This document shows, piece after piece, positions 27,424 through 35,463 of a stretch of 64,000 bases of DNA. The notes under the pieces are model-generated. The model ran no database searches. It worked only from the letters and a program-made list of their open reading frames with translations, and had not been told where the DNA came from. This DNA is from Allobosea sp. OK403 (lineage in GTDB: Bacteria > Pseudomonadota > Alphaproteobacteria > Rhizobiales > Beijerinckiaceae), in NCBI RefSeq assembly GCF_900113835.1, contig NZ_FOQV01000006.1, forward strand, positions 1 to 64,000. The letters are read 5' to 3'. The position numbers and the translations under genes are program-made. Numbering within the stretch: position 1 is the first letter of the stretch; every line of letters begins with the position of its first letter.

Positions 27424-27795
27424 TCAGCGGCCGCGCAGGCCCGCAGCGATGTCGCGATTGATGTTGATCAGCACGCCGAGCGCTTCTGGAGCAGGTTGGG
27501 CGGCAATGCGAAAGGTCTGGTTGAAGATGAAATTCGCCAGGGCGAGGATGTTCTGCTTGATGCCGACGGGCAGTGGGTTGTCCTCGGCGATCACAGCCGA
27601 GACCAGCAGGGTCCAGAGCTTGCGGTTGTAATGAAGGGCCTCGTCGAGATCGCGCGCGCGCTCCGTCCAGTCATCGGCGATCGCCTGGAGCCGCATGGCG
27701 GCCTTGATCAGCAGGGAGGCTTCGAGTTCGCGAGGGGAGACGGTGGCTTGGGCCGTCTTGGCGGCGGAGGCGTACGCGTTAAACCCGTGTTGCAT
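27424..27795 (-). CDS. flaF: Flagellar biosynthesis regulator FlaF
   Basis: A 123-residue cytoplasmic protein. The sequence YASAAKTAQATVSPRELEASLLIKAAMRL near the start and LHYNRKLWTLLVSAVIAEDNPLPVGIKQNILALANFI in the middle are the FlaF family signature. In Caulobacter FlaF is needed for flagellin synthesis or secretion, acting against FlbT. The start overlaps flbT by 17 bp, so the two are translationally linked. It is the last gene before a strong terminator. Confidence 0.94.
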   Translation of the reverse strand: MQHGFNAYASAAKTAQATVSPRELEASLLIKAAMRLQAIADDWTERARDLDEALHYNRKLWTLLVSAVIAEDNPLPVGIKQNILALANFIFNQTFRIAAQPAPEALGVLININRDIAAGLRGR

Positions 27796-28171
27796 TCTCG
27801 ATGAGTTCCGCTTCGTAGGCGATCAGCTTTTTTGCTGCCTTCAGGGCTTTGTACAGATCGCCACTTAAGATGCGGTTATTGATCTCATGAATATGCGACA
27901 GAGAACTTGGTGCTGCCTGGACGAAATCGCGCACCAGCTCGAAATAGATGTCGTGCTCGCGCGTCGGATCCTGCGCGAGGTACATGAGCTGGATGGCGAG
28001 GTAGATCTTCTTGGCCGGCGTATCGGCGCTGGCCGCGGTGAGGATATCCTTCTCGCGCAGGATCGGCGCGTCGCCATCGATGAAGAAGCGCGTGCGCTGC
28101 TCGTCGTTGCGGATCACCACCTGGCCGATGATGATGCGCTCATTGGGCTTGAGTTCGACCTTGAGGGCCAT
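27779..28171 (-). CDS. flbT: Flagellin post-transcriptional regulator FlbT
   Basis: A 130-residue protein matching FlbT: MALKVELKPNERIIIGQVVIRNDEQRTRFFIDGDAPILREKDIL, then AKKIYLAIQLMYLAQDP and IHEINNRILSGDLYKALKAAKKLI. In Caulobacter FlbT binds the 5' leader of flagellin mRNA and destabilises it until the hook is finished. It lies 49 bp downstream of the first flagellin gene and overlaps flaF. Confidence 0.95.
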   Translation of the reverse strand: MALKVELKPNERIIIGQVVIRNDEQRTRFFIDGDAPILREKDILTAASADTPAKKIYLAIQLMYLAQDPTREHDIYFELVRDFVQAAPSSLSHIHEINNRILSGDLYKALKAAKKLIAYEAELIENATRV

Positions 28172-28220
28172 AGCTGTCCTGCCGTCTGGCTGCGGGAAGG
28201 GCGGTCGGGCGACCGGGCTC

Positions 28221-29567
28221 TTACTGGAAGAGCCGCAGCACGCCCTGGTCGGCCTGGTTGGCGAGCGAGAGCGCCGTCTGCGAGAGCTGCTGGCGCGTGT
28301 TGAGCGCCAGCAGGCTGGCGCCTTCGGCGTTCGAGTCGGCCGCGACGAGGTTGTCGGCGCCGGTCGTCAGCGTGTTGGCCAGGTTCTTGGTGAAGTCCTG
28401 GCGGGTCTGGACGACCGAGAGGCTCGAGCCCAGCGTCGATGAGGTCGAACGCAGGGAGGTCAGGGCGCCCGTCAGCACGTCGGCCATATTGTTGAGTTCG
28501 GTATCGTCCTGGATGTTGAACTGGCCGGTCACGGCCGTGCCGCTGACGGCCTGGCTGATACCAAGATTGGCTGCGGTGATCGTCTGGCCCTGAACGTCGA
28601 GCTTGGCCTGGTTGGTGCCGGTCTTCTCGTTGAAGATGATCGAGAGCTTGTCGCCGGCGAGCAGATTCTTGCCGTTGAACCCGGCGTCCCTGGCCAGCTG
28701 ATCGATTTGCGAGGTTAGGTCATTGAACTGGTTGATCAGGTTCGAACGAACGGTCGAGTTACCGGTCGCTGAGAGGCCGGTGGTGGCGTCTGCGGCCGCA
28801 AAGCCGAGCAAGGCATTCTGGCCGCCCGCCTGTGCGTCCGTCAGGGCTGCAGCTGCACTGGTGCCGGCGCCGACGCCGATCTTCAGGGTGCTGGAGCCCG
28901 CGCCAGTGACGTTGAGCTTGCCGGAATCGTCGATCGATGCCGTCGCAATGCCGGATTTATTGATCTCGTTGACGAGATCACGAACCGTTGCGGTCGGACC
29001 AAGCGATGTGGACGTGAATGTCGTGCTGCCGGCGGTGATCGTCAGAGCAAGGTTGGTGGTCGTAGACGCGATGCCGACGTTACCATTGGCTGTCGAACCT
29101 GCCGGCAAGGTCCCGCTGCCGACGGCGGCGTTGTTGGTGGCAGTGGCGTCGTTGTCGACCAGTGCCTTGTCGAGCGTGACATCCTTGAGGCTCTTGTTCG
29201 TGGCGACTGTTTCAACTGTCGTTGCCAGAGCCGTCCCGACCTTGGTCGGGCGGTTGGCGGCGGCGTCGGCCTGGGCTTGCTTGATGGTTGACTGGAGCTG
29301 TTGAACCAGTTTGGCAATTGCGTCCACGCCCTGAGAGGCCGCTGTAATCGTCTGGATGCCGTTGGAAATACCGTCCAACAGGCCGGTCAGCGCACTGGAT
29401 CGATCGCTCAGGCCCAGAGAAGTGAAGTAGTTGACCGGGTTGTCGATGGCCGAGTTGACCTTCTTGCCCGTGGAGAGCCGGTTCTGGATCACGGACTGCT
29501 GGTCGCGGGTCTGCTGGAGAGTCAGAAGATTCTGCCTGACGCCACTGGTGAGAATCGGATTGGCCAT
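28221..29567 (-). CDS. Flagellin (first paralogue)
   Basis: A 448-residue filament protein. The N-terminal D0/D1 region (ILTSGVRQNLLTLQQTRDQQ ... RLSTGKKVNSAIDNPVNYFTS) and C-terminal region (SSSLGSSLSVVQTRQDFTKN-type helix ending in LANQADQGVLRLFQ) are conserved; the centre is a Thr/Ala/Gly-rich variable domain. It is secreted without a signal peptide by the flagellar export system. It is a paralogue of the next flagellin upstream, with nearly identical ends and a diverged centre. flbT and flaF follow on the same strand. Confidence 0.95.
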   Translation of the reverse strand: MANPILTSGVRQNLLTLQQTRDQQSVIQNRLSTGKKVNSAIDNPVNYFTSLGLSDRSSALTGLLDGISNGIQTITAASQGVDAIAKLVQQLQSTIKQAQADAAANRPTKVGTALATTVETVATNKSLKDVTLDKALVDNDATATNNAAVGSGTLPAGSTANGNVGIASTTTNLALTITAGSTTFTSTSLGPTATVRDLVNEINKSGIATASIDDSGKLNVTGAGSSTLKIGVGAGTSAAAALTDAQAGGQNALLGFAAADATTGLSATGNSTVRSNLINQFNDLTSQIDQLARDAGFNGKNLLAGDKLSIIFNEKTGTNQAKLDVQGQTITAANLGISQAVSGTAVTGQFNIQDDTELNNMADVLTGALTSLRSTSSTLGSSLSVVQTRQDFTKNLANTLTTGADNLVAADSNAEGASLLALNTRQQLSQTALSLANQADQGVLRLFQ

Positions 29568-29720
29568 CGTTCGGTCCCCTACAGCGCGATTCAGCGCTTG
29601 CGTGGTTTGCTCTGGACCGAAAATGCTTTGTTAAGGATAACAAAACGTTAATAGCGCGGTGTTTCCGGACGTTTCTCGTTCGCTTAGTCCGAGTCTGCGT
29701 TTCGGGGAGAGAAATGGAAA

Positions 29721-29748
29721 AGGCGGCGGAGCTTTCGCTCCGCCGCCT
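29721..29748 (-). terminator. Terminator between the two flagellin genes
   Basis: Perfect 12-bp stem AGGCGGCGGAGC / GCTCCGCCGCCT with TTTC loop. Reading on the reverse strand it is followed by TTTTCCATTTC. It sits 50 bp behind the stop of the upstream flagellin gene, so the two flagellins are probably separate transcription units. Confidence 0.85.
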
Positions 29749-29799
29749 CTTGTCTTCGGCCCACATTCTGTGGGCAAGCCCGCTTCTGCGGACGAAGGA

Positions 29800-31119
29800 T
29801 CAGAACAGACGCAGGATCGCCTGGTCGGCCTGGTTCGAGAGCGACAGGGCCGTCTGCGACAGCTGCTGGCGGGTCTGCAAAGCAAGCAGGTTGGCGGCTT
29901 CCTGGTTGGTGTCGGCGGAGACGAGGTTGTCGGCGCCGGCGGTCAGGGTGTTCGACAGGTTCTTGGTGAAGTCCTGGCGGGTCTGCACCGTCGACAGGCT
30001 CGCGCCCAGCGAAGACGAGGTCGAACGCAGAGTGGTCAGCACGTTGGTCAGGTTGTCGGAGGCAGTCGACAGAGCCGAGTCGTCCTGGATGTTGAACGAG
30101 CCGGCCGGGGGGACCGTGGCTGTGCTGGCCTGCTGGATGCCCAGGTTCGCCGAGGTGATCGTCGAGCCCTGAACGTCGAGCTTGGACTGCTGCGACCCGG
30201 TCTTTTCGTTGAACACGATCGACAGCTTGTCGCCGGCGAGCAGGTTCTTGCCGTTGAAGCCCGCGTCCTTGGCCAGCTGGTCGATCTGGCTGGTCAGATC
30301 GTTGAACTGGTTGACGAGGTTGGAGCGGACCGTCGAGTTGCCCGAGGCGGCAATGCCGGTGGTTGCATCCGCCACGAGCAGGCCGGCGGAGACGTTGAGC
30401 GTGCCGGCTGCCGAGTCGGTCGCAGCGAGCGCAGCTGAAGTACCCGAACCGATACCGACCTTCAGCGTGTTGGAGCCGTTGCCGGTGACGTTGAGCTTGC
30501 CGGCGTCGTCGACCGAGGCGGTCGCGATACCCGACTTGTTGATCTCGTTGACGAGGTCACGAACCGTACCGGTAGCGGAAAGGGCAGCGGTATAGGTCGT
30601 GTTGCCGGCCGAGATCGTCACGGCGAGGTTGGTGTTGGTCGAGGTGTCGATACCAAGGTTACCAGCATAGGCGGCGGTTGCCGTGTTGGCGGTGGCGCCG
30701 TTGTCGTCGGCCAGCGACTTGTCGAGGGTCGTGTCCTTCAGGCTCTTGCTGTTGAGGGCAGTTTCGGCAGCGGTCGAAAGAGCCGTGCCGGCCTTGGCGG
30801 GACGATTGGCGACAGCGTCGGCCTGCGCCTGCTTGATCGTCGACTGCAGCGACGACACCAGCTTGGTGATCGAGTCGATGCCTTGCGAGGCAGCGGTGAT
30901 CGTCTGGATGCCGTTCGAGATGCCGTCGAGGTTCTTCGTCAGCTGGCCGGCGCGGTCATTCAGGCCGGCAGCGGTGAAGAAGTTGACCGGATCGTCAACG
31001 GCAGAATTGACCTTCTTGCCGGTGGAGAGGCGGTACTGGGCCTGGGCGGCGTCGGACTTGACCGAGGAGAGCGAGCCGAGGGCGGCGCGAACGCCAGAGG
31101 AAAGCGAAATGGTGGACAT
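29800..31119 (-). CDS. Flagellin (second paralogue)
   Basis: A 439-residue flagellin: MSTISLSSGVRAALGSLSSVKSDAAQAQYRLSTGKKVNSAVDD at the N-terminus, DGISNGIQTITAASQGID in D1, and SQTALSLSNQADQAILRLF at the C-terminus. The middle, including the segment RDLVNEINKSGIATASVDD, is close to that of the other paralogue, indicating a tandem duplication with divergence. RBS-like AGAAGGG precedes ATG 31119. It has its own terminator at 29721-29748. Confidence 0.95.
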   Translation of the reverse strand: MSTISLSSGVRAALGSLSSVKSDAAQAQYRLSTGKKVNSAVDDPVNFFTAAGLNDRAGQLTKNLDGISNGIQTITAASQGIDSITKLVSSLQSTIKQAQADAVANRPAKAGTALSTAAETALNSKSLKDTTLDKSLADDNGATANTATAAYAGNLGIDTSTNTNLAVTISAGNTTYTAALSATGTVRDLVNEINKSGIATASVDDAGKLNVTGNGSNTLKVGIGSGTSAALAATDSAAGTLNVSAGLLVADATTGIAASGNSTVRSNLVNQFNDLTSQIDQLAKDAGFNGKNLLAGDKLSIVFNEKTGSQQSKLDVQGSTITSANLGIQQASTATVPPAGSFNIQDDSALSTASDNLTNVLTTLRSTSSSLGASLSTVQTRQDFTKNLSNTLTAGADNLVSADTNQEAANLLALQTRQQLSQTALSLSNQADQAILRLF

Positions 31120-31324
31120 GTGACTAGTACCCTTCTGGGATGATGCCTTCTGGCGTCGCGATCATTCTGGCCGCGACACCGGGACACTCGTCCGCCAGCT
31201 CGTAACAAGCGGTAAATTTCTGCCGTCGAATTGTGCAGGAATGCGCTGAAGGCGGAGCGTGGTTAATGGGGCGTCAATTCCGCTCGAACCGTGAATCGAG
31301 GCCCATCGGTCGGGTCCAAACGAA

Positions 31325-31350
31325 AACCGCCCGCTTGGAGGCGGGCGGTT
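31325..31350 (-). terminator. Terminator downstream of the FlaG-like gene
   Basis: Perfect 10-bp stem AACCGCCCGC / GCGGGCGGTT with loop TTGGAG; on the reverse strand it continues into GGTTTTCG. It lies 28 bp past the stop of the 31379-31807 gene and upstream of the flagellin gene. Confidence 0.75.
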
Positions 31351-31378
31351 CAAAGCGGGCTTGTTCCTGGCGGCCTGG

Positions 31379-31807
31379 TCAGGCGGTGCGTTCGACGGTG
31401 TGCGCCGCGGCCTCGCTGGCCTCGCGGGCCAGCTCGGCGAGCTGGCGGTTGTAGACGCGCAGCTTCAGCGTCGCCTCATCGGGCACCTGCTCCGTCGTCT
31501 CGCCCGTCTGCAGGTTCCTCTTCTGCAGGACAAGGCTGCGCGTCAGCGGCTCGATATAGAGATGGCTCTCGATCACGTCGCGCGAGGCTTGTTCGCCCTG
31601 GCGGTTGGCCGCATCGCGCTCGGCGCTGGCCTGGGTCTTGCGATCCTGCGTCCGGATCTCGATCCGGACGGCCTCGCCCGCCGACTGGACTGTCTGCTCC
31701 GGCGGCAGCTCGACCGTGACGCTGCCTTTGGCCGCGACGACGTCGGAGCGCGGGATGATGTTGACGCCGGCTACTCCCGTTACCCTCGGTACGTTGCCAA
31801 GATCCAT
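31379..31807 (-). CDS. FlaG-like flagellar-locus protein
   Basis: A 142-residue protein without signal peptide. The C-terminal part SHLYIEPLTRSLVLQKRNLQTGETTEQVPDEATLKLRVYNRQL follows the FlaG pattern (an I-x-P-x-T segment, then TGE and QVPDE). The N-terminal half (VTGVAGVNIIPRSDVV ... SAGEAVRIEIR) is not conserved as far as I can tell. FlaG influences filament length in other bacteria. ATG 31807 has AGGAG at good spacing. Assignment is by motif resemblance and location among flagellar genes. Confidence 0.62.
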   Translation of the reverse strand: MDLGNVPRVTGVAGVNIIPRSDVVAAKGSVTVELPPEQTVQSAGEAVRIEIRTQDRKTQASAERDAANRQGEQASRDVIESHLYIEPLTRSLVLQKRNLQTGETTEQVPDEATLKLRVYNRQLAELAREASEAAAHTVERTA

Positions 31808-31965
31808 AGCTTCACTCCTTCTGGAGCATCTCACGGCGCCGATGCGCCGCGTCCCGTAGCAAGGCCGGCGCGGGACATGCCGCGCCAGCTGCGAACTATC
31901 GCAGTCAAACTTGAACGTGACGTTAGGGAATTAGGTAAATATTGATGGTTTACGTGGCAGCCGCT

Positions 31966-32454
31966 TCAGAGCCGCCGCGAAACCACCAGAGGCCCGGCAT
32001 TGGGGCGCGCGAAGGCGCCGGCGCCGACCGTGGAGGCCGGGCCATAGCCGGCGGCGCGCGAGGGCTTGCCGGCATCGCTCGCGAGATCGCGCACGATCGA
32101 TTCCGAGACGGCGCGGGCCGTGGCCAGGACGAGCTGGTTGATGTCGATCAGCGCCTGGAAGCCGACATGGGCGAGCTTGAGCCGCGTGACCTGGTCGGGG
32201 GCGAACCGCGCCAGTGCGACCGCATTGAGCTTCACCTGCTCGACACCGCGCATATAGATGCCGGCAAGCTCGGCCTTGCGCGGCTCGCGCGTCATCGCCT
32301 CGGGCAGGCGCCCGGCGCGGACGAGTTCGGTTTCCTCGCCGACGAGATGAGACAAGGCGCTGAGCGCCTCGAGCACCGCTTCGATCAGCGCGCGGGCTTC
32401 GAGCGGCGTCGAGATACGCGGACGCTCGTCGAGAATGCGCTTAGCCACCGACAT
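31966..32454 (-). CDS. FlgN-like flagellar export chaperone candidate
   Basis: A 162-residue protein, helical in its first 130 residues: TPLEARALIEAVLEALSALSHLVGEETELVRAGRLPEAM ... REPRKAELAGIYMRGVEQVK. A long N-terminal helix with EE(T/I)xLLRxG followed by KxELxxxY is the FlgN pattern; FlgN chaperones FlgK and FlgL. The last 30 residues are Gly/Ala/Pro-rich. It overlaps the end of flgJ by 14 bp, so it is in the flgI-flgJ operon. I rate the FlgN assignment as moderate. Confidence 0.65.
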   Translation of the reverse strand: MSVAKRILDERPRISTPLEARALIEAVLEALSALSHLVGEETELVRAGRLPEAMTREPRKAELAGIYMRGVEQVKLNAVALARFAPDQVTRLKLAHVGFQALIDINQLVLATARAVSESIVRDLASDAGKPSRAAGYGPASTVGAGAFARPNAGPLVVSRRL

Positions 32455-32797
32455 GCGTCGCTCCGCTGCTTTGTTCTTGGACCTTGAGCAGGTCGCGCAT
32501 GATCTGGTCGGAGAGGCCGACGCCGCCGGCCTTCTGCAGCTGCTTGGCGTATTGCTGGCTCAGCATCGACTTATAGATGCCGCCGCCGGTGCCGTTCTCG
32601 CCGAGCGGGCCCTCGGTGCCCTCGGGGGTGGCGAGGAGACGCTCCGTGGTCTGTTCGAGGAAGACGGTCTCGAAGTCGTCGGCCTGCTTCTTGGCTTTGG
32701 CCTTGGCGGGGTCGAGCGCGTTCTTGACGCTGTCGAGAACGCTGCCGGCGGTATTCAGCGCCAGCTTTGCGGCGGGGATTGCAAGAGCAGCAGTCAT
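32441..32797 (-). CDS. flgJ: Rod-binding protein FlgJ (N-terminal domain only)
   Basis: A 118-residue protein equal to the rod-binding domain: KKQADDFETVFLEQTTERLLATPEG ... GIYKSMLSQQYAKQLQKAGGVGLSDQIMRDLL. The muramidase domain found in enterobacterial FlgJ is absent, as is normal in alphaproteobacteria, where a separate enzyme opens the wall. The ATG at 32797 overlaps the flgI stop by one base (TGATG). Confidence 0.9.
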   Translation of the reverse strand: MTAALAIPAAKLALNTAGSVLDSVKNALDPAKAKAKKQADDFETVFLEQTTERLLATPEGTEGPLGENGTGGGIYKSMLSQQYAKQLQKAGGVGLSDQIMRDLLKVQEQSSGATHVGG

Positions 32798-33930
32798 CAC
32801 ATCACCTCGATTTCTGCCTGGAGAGCGCCGGCCGTCTTGATGGCCTGGAGAATGGAGATCAGGTCGCGCGGGCCGATGCCGAGCGCATTGAGGCCGTCGA
32901 CGAGCTCGGCCAGCGTCACGCTCTCGCGGACGAGCGCCAGCTTGTTGCCGCCTTCGGTATCGACCTTGACGTTGGAACGCGGCACCACGGTGGTCTGGCC
33001 GTTGCTGAGCGGGGCGGGCTGGCTGACCTGCGCCTGCTCGCTGATCGTGACCGTCAGGTTGCCCTGCGCCACGGCGACGGTGGAGACACGGACATCCTTG
33101 CCCATCACGATGATGCCGGAGCGCTCGTCGATGACGATGCGGGCGAGCTGGTCGGGCTCGATCTTGAGCTGCTCGATATCGGTGAGCATCCGGATCATGT
33201 TGCCTTGGAAGCGCGCCGGGATCTGGAGCACGATGGTCGAGGGGTCGGTCGGCTCGGCCGCATCGCCGCCGAGGAAGTCGTTGATGGCGGCGGCCATCCG
33301 GCGCGCCGTCGTCAGATCGGGATTGCGCAGCGAGAGCCGCAGCGTCTTGAGCTTGTTCAGCGCGAAGTCGATTTCGCGCTCGACGAGGCCGCCATTGGCA
33401 ATGCGCCCGACAGTCGGCACGCCGCGGGTGATCTTGCTTGCCTCGCCCTCGGCCGAGAAACCGGCGATCGCGACCGGCCCCTGCGAGACCGCATAGACCT
33501 CGCCATCGGCGCCGAGCAGCGGCGTCGCCAGCAGCGTGCCGCCCTGCAGCGACTTGGCGTCGCCCAGCGCCGAAACCGTGATGTCGAGCCGCGTGCCTTG
33601 CGTGGCGAAGGGCGGCAGGTTGGCGGTCACCATCACGGCGGCGACGTTAGCGGTGCGCATATTGGCGCCGCGCGTATTGACGCCGAGCCGTTCCAGCATC
33701 GCGGTGAGCGACTGCTTGGTGAAGGGGGCGTTGTTCAGCGTGTCGCCGGTGCCGTTGAGGCCGACGACGATGCCGTAGCCCAGGATCTGGTTGGTGCGGA
33801 CGCCCTCGACAGAGGCGAGGTCCTTGATGCGGGAGAGCGCCTGCGCCGGCCCTGCCGCCATGACGATGCCGAGCGCGAGCAGGGCCGCGACGGGTGTCAG
33901 CAGGGTCTGGAGGGCTGGCAGGCGAAACAT
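32797..33930 (-). CDS. flgI: Flagellar P-ring protein FlgI
   Basis: A 377-residue periplasmic ring protein. It has a Sec signal peptide (LLTPVAALLALGIVMAAGPAQA), then SRIKDLASVEGVRTNQILGYGIVVGLNGTGDT, the family's strongest signature, and GVNTRGANMRTANVAAVMVTANLPPFA. The C-terminus SVTLAELVDGLNALGIGPRDLISILQAIKTAGALQAEIEVM is also typical. I start at ATG 33930, directly before the signal peptide; the frame allows an upstream start at 34008 that would bury it. First gene of flgI-flgJ-flgN-like, divergent from fliX. Confidence 0.95.
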   Translation of the reverse strand: MFRLPALQTLLTPVAALLALGIVMAAGPAQALSRIKDLASVEGVRTNQILGYGIVVGLNGTGDTLNNAPFTKQSLTAMLERLGVNTRGANMRTANVAAVMVTANLPPFATQGTRLDITVSALGDAKSLQGGTLLATPLLGADGEVYAVSQGPVAIAGFSAEGEASKITRGVPTVGRIANGGLVEREIDFALNKLKTLRLSLRNPDLTTARRMAAAINDFLGGDAAEPTDPSTIVLQIPARFQGNMIRMLTDIEQLKIEPDQLARIVIDERSGIIVMGKDVRVSTVAVAQGNLTVTISEQAQVSQPAPLSNGQTTVVPRSNVKVDTEGGNKLALVRESVTLAELVDGLNALGIGPRDLISILQAIKTAGALQAEIEVM

Positions 33931-34099
33931 GAATGCACCGGCAAGAGGGCAGGGATAGCGCTGATGCCCTGCGATCCCCGTGCCAGTTACGGGCAAATCG
34001 AAAGCCATTGTTTATCAATGTTTTGGGAATTGGTGGCATGGTCGGGGGTGGCGCATCCTTGCCGCCATTCCTGCCGGCCCGGCAGTTTCTGCCGGGTGG

Positions 34100-34114
34100 T
34101 TTACCGGTTGTTAA
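34100..34114 (+). promoter_or_regulatory. Candidate CtrA-binding box before fliX
   Basis: TTTACCGGTTGTTAA matches the CtrA full site TTAA-N7-TTAA at seven of eight conserved positions and continues as TTAACCACGC, the same extension found at the flgB/fliO promoter. It lies 45 bp before the fliX ATG and in the fliX/flgI divergent region, so it could serve either gene. Confidence 0.6.
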
Positions 34115-34158
34115 CCACGCAACGCCCTAGTCTTCTGGCACCATTTCGCGAGGCCGCC

Positions 34159-34566
34159 ATGATCCGGATCGACCAGCGCGCGCCCGTCACCAATGCCGGC
34201 CAGGCCAATACCGCCCGGCGCAGCGGGGGGGCGGCGTTCACGCTTCCAACCGAGGAAACCGCGACCTCAGCGCGCGGACAGGCCGTGAGCTCGACCAGCG
34301 GGCTCGAGACCCTCATTGCCGTACAGGCTTATGAAGAGCCCCTGGAACGCAAGAAGCGCCAGGCCAAGCGCGGGCATGATCTGCTCGACGGGCTCGACAA
34401 GCTGAAGGCGGCGCTGCTCTCGGGCCGCGTCCAGATCTCCGAGCTCGAGAATTTGAAGACGACGCTTTCGCTGCGGCGCGAGATGACCGACGACCCGCGC
34501 CTGGACGATGTTCTGGCGCATATCGAATTGCGGGCGGCGGTGGAGCTGGCCAAGCTCGGGCGGTAG
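34159..34566 (+). CDS. fliX: Flagellar assembly regulator FliX
   Basis: A 135-residue protein. MIRIDQRAPVTN at the start, SGLETLIAVQAYEEPLERKKRQAKRGHDLLDGLDKLKAALLSGRV in the middle and TLSLRREMTDDPRLDDVLAHIELRAAVELAKLGR at the end are the FliX pattern. In Caulobacter FliX senses completion of early basal-body structures and controls the sigma-54 activator FlbD. Its divergent placement next to flgI is the same as in Caulobacter. ATG 34159 follows a CtrA-type box. Confidence 0.93.
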   Translation: MIRIDQRAPVTNAGQANTARRSGGAAFTLPTEETATSARGQAVSSTSGLETLIAVQAYEEPLERKKRQAKRGHDLLDGLDKLKAALLSGRVQISELENLKTTLSLRREMTDDPRLDDVLAHIELRAAVELAKLGR

Positions 34567-34576
34567 CAGTTTTCGC

Positions 34577-34790
34577 GGTCCGTCATTCCGGGGCATGGCG
34601 CTGCCATGGGCCCGGCCCCGTGACCACGAGGCGTCTCCAGTTCGTCATGCTCGCCCTTGTGGCGAGCATCCACGTCTTGAACACAGGCCTCGACCAGCGA
34701 AGACGTGGATGGCCGGGACAAGCCCGACCATGACGGTTAGCGGGTGTCCATGGGTTCCGGGCTCAGGCCTGCGGCATGACCGGGAGGTTT
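34577..34790. repeat. Dispersed intergenic repeat (family C)
   Basis: Opens with CCGTCATTCCGGGGCATGGC and closes with GGGTTCCGGGCTCAGGCCTG and CATGACCGGGAGG, the same opening and closing blocks as the copy at 39262-39412. It fills the space between fliX and the cupin gene. Confidence 0.65.
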
Positions 34791-34805
34791 AAGGCGCTTG
34801 CCGTC

Positions 34806-35351
34806 TCAGCGGATGAACTGATCCGCGTAATCCGCTCCAAGCCCGTTGCTGGCATAATGCGCCCGGCACTTGTCGAGGCGGGTGAAGACGTCGTCATAGC
34901 CGAGGCATTTGCCGTCGGGATCGACATAGATCATCGCGCCATTGACCTGGAACATGGTGATCATTTCCTCCGTCTCCGGGTCGACCACCAGCGTGTGGGT
35001 CTCACCTGGCGCCTCATAGACATAGGCGCCTTCGGTCGCGACCCAGTCATGTTCGAGATAGCGCCACTGGCCCTTCAGCACATAGCCATGCACCGGCTGG
35101 GGGTGGCGGTGGCGCGAGAGCACGCCGGAGCGGCGCACGCGCAGCAGGTTCATCCAATAGCCGCGCGTCACGGAGAGGCAGAGCGGCCGGAACCAGACAT
35201 TGTCGTCGACCGGCACCCAGACGCGTTCATCGCTGGGAATGACGTTCGGCACGATCAGCTCAGGCGGGGAATCCTTGGGCTGGGGATGGCGATAGGGCGT
35301 CCAGCGCTCGGCATCCGAGGCGATGACGGGAATGGGGCTGACCTTGTTCAT
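34806..35351 (-). CDS. Cupin protein, 2,4'-dihydroxyacetophenone dioxygenase-like
   Basis: A 181-residue single cupin. The metal region reads SRHRHPQPVHGYVLKGQWRY and the second motif is EAPGETHTLVV; this HxH ... HGYVL ... W arrangement is that of the 2,4'-dihydroxyacetophenone dioxygenase-like group, iron enzymes that cleave a carbon-carbon bond. The substrate here is unknown. ATG 35351 is preceded by GGAGAGACGCC. It lies 112 bp downstream of an SDR gene on the same strand, so they may form a small catabolic unit. Confidence 0.82.
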   Translation of the reverse strand: MNKVSPIPVIASDAERWTPYRHPQPKDSPPELIVPNVIPSDERVWVPVDDNVWFRPLCLSVTRGYWMNLLRVRRSGVLSRHRHPQPVHGYVLKGQWRYLEHDWVATEGAYVYEAPGETHTLVVDPETEEMITMFQVNGAMIYVDPDGKCLGYDDVFTRLDKCRAHYASNGLGADYADQFIR

Positions 35352-35463
35352 GGCGTCTCTCCGGTTCTGACATCCTGATTCAAGTCGCTGCCGACCTGAT
35401 TCCGCAAAGCCCGGCATCTTATTGCGCCGGTTGGTGTTTTTGTCGTCGCGCTGCGTGCGCTGT

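Noticed and set aside
29630..29660. Two TTAA sequences upstream of the first flagellin, considered as a CtrA box
   Set aside because: The spacing is about 13 bases instead of seven, so it does not fit TTAA-N7-TTAA.
31120..31300. Search for a sigma-54 promoter before the second flagellin
   Set aside because: No GG-N10-GC with acceptable flanks on the reverse strand; nearest pairs are spaced 9 or 12.
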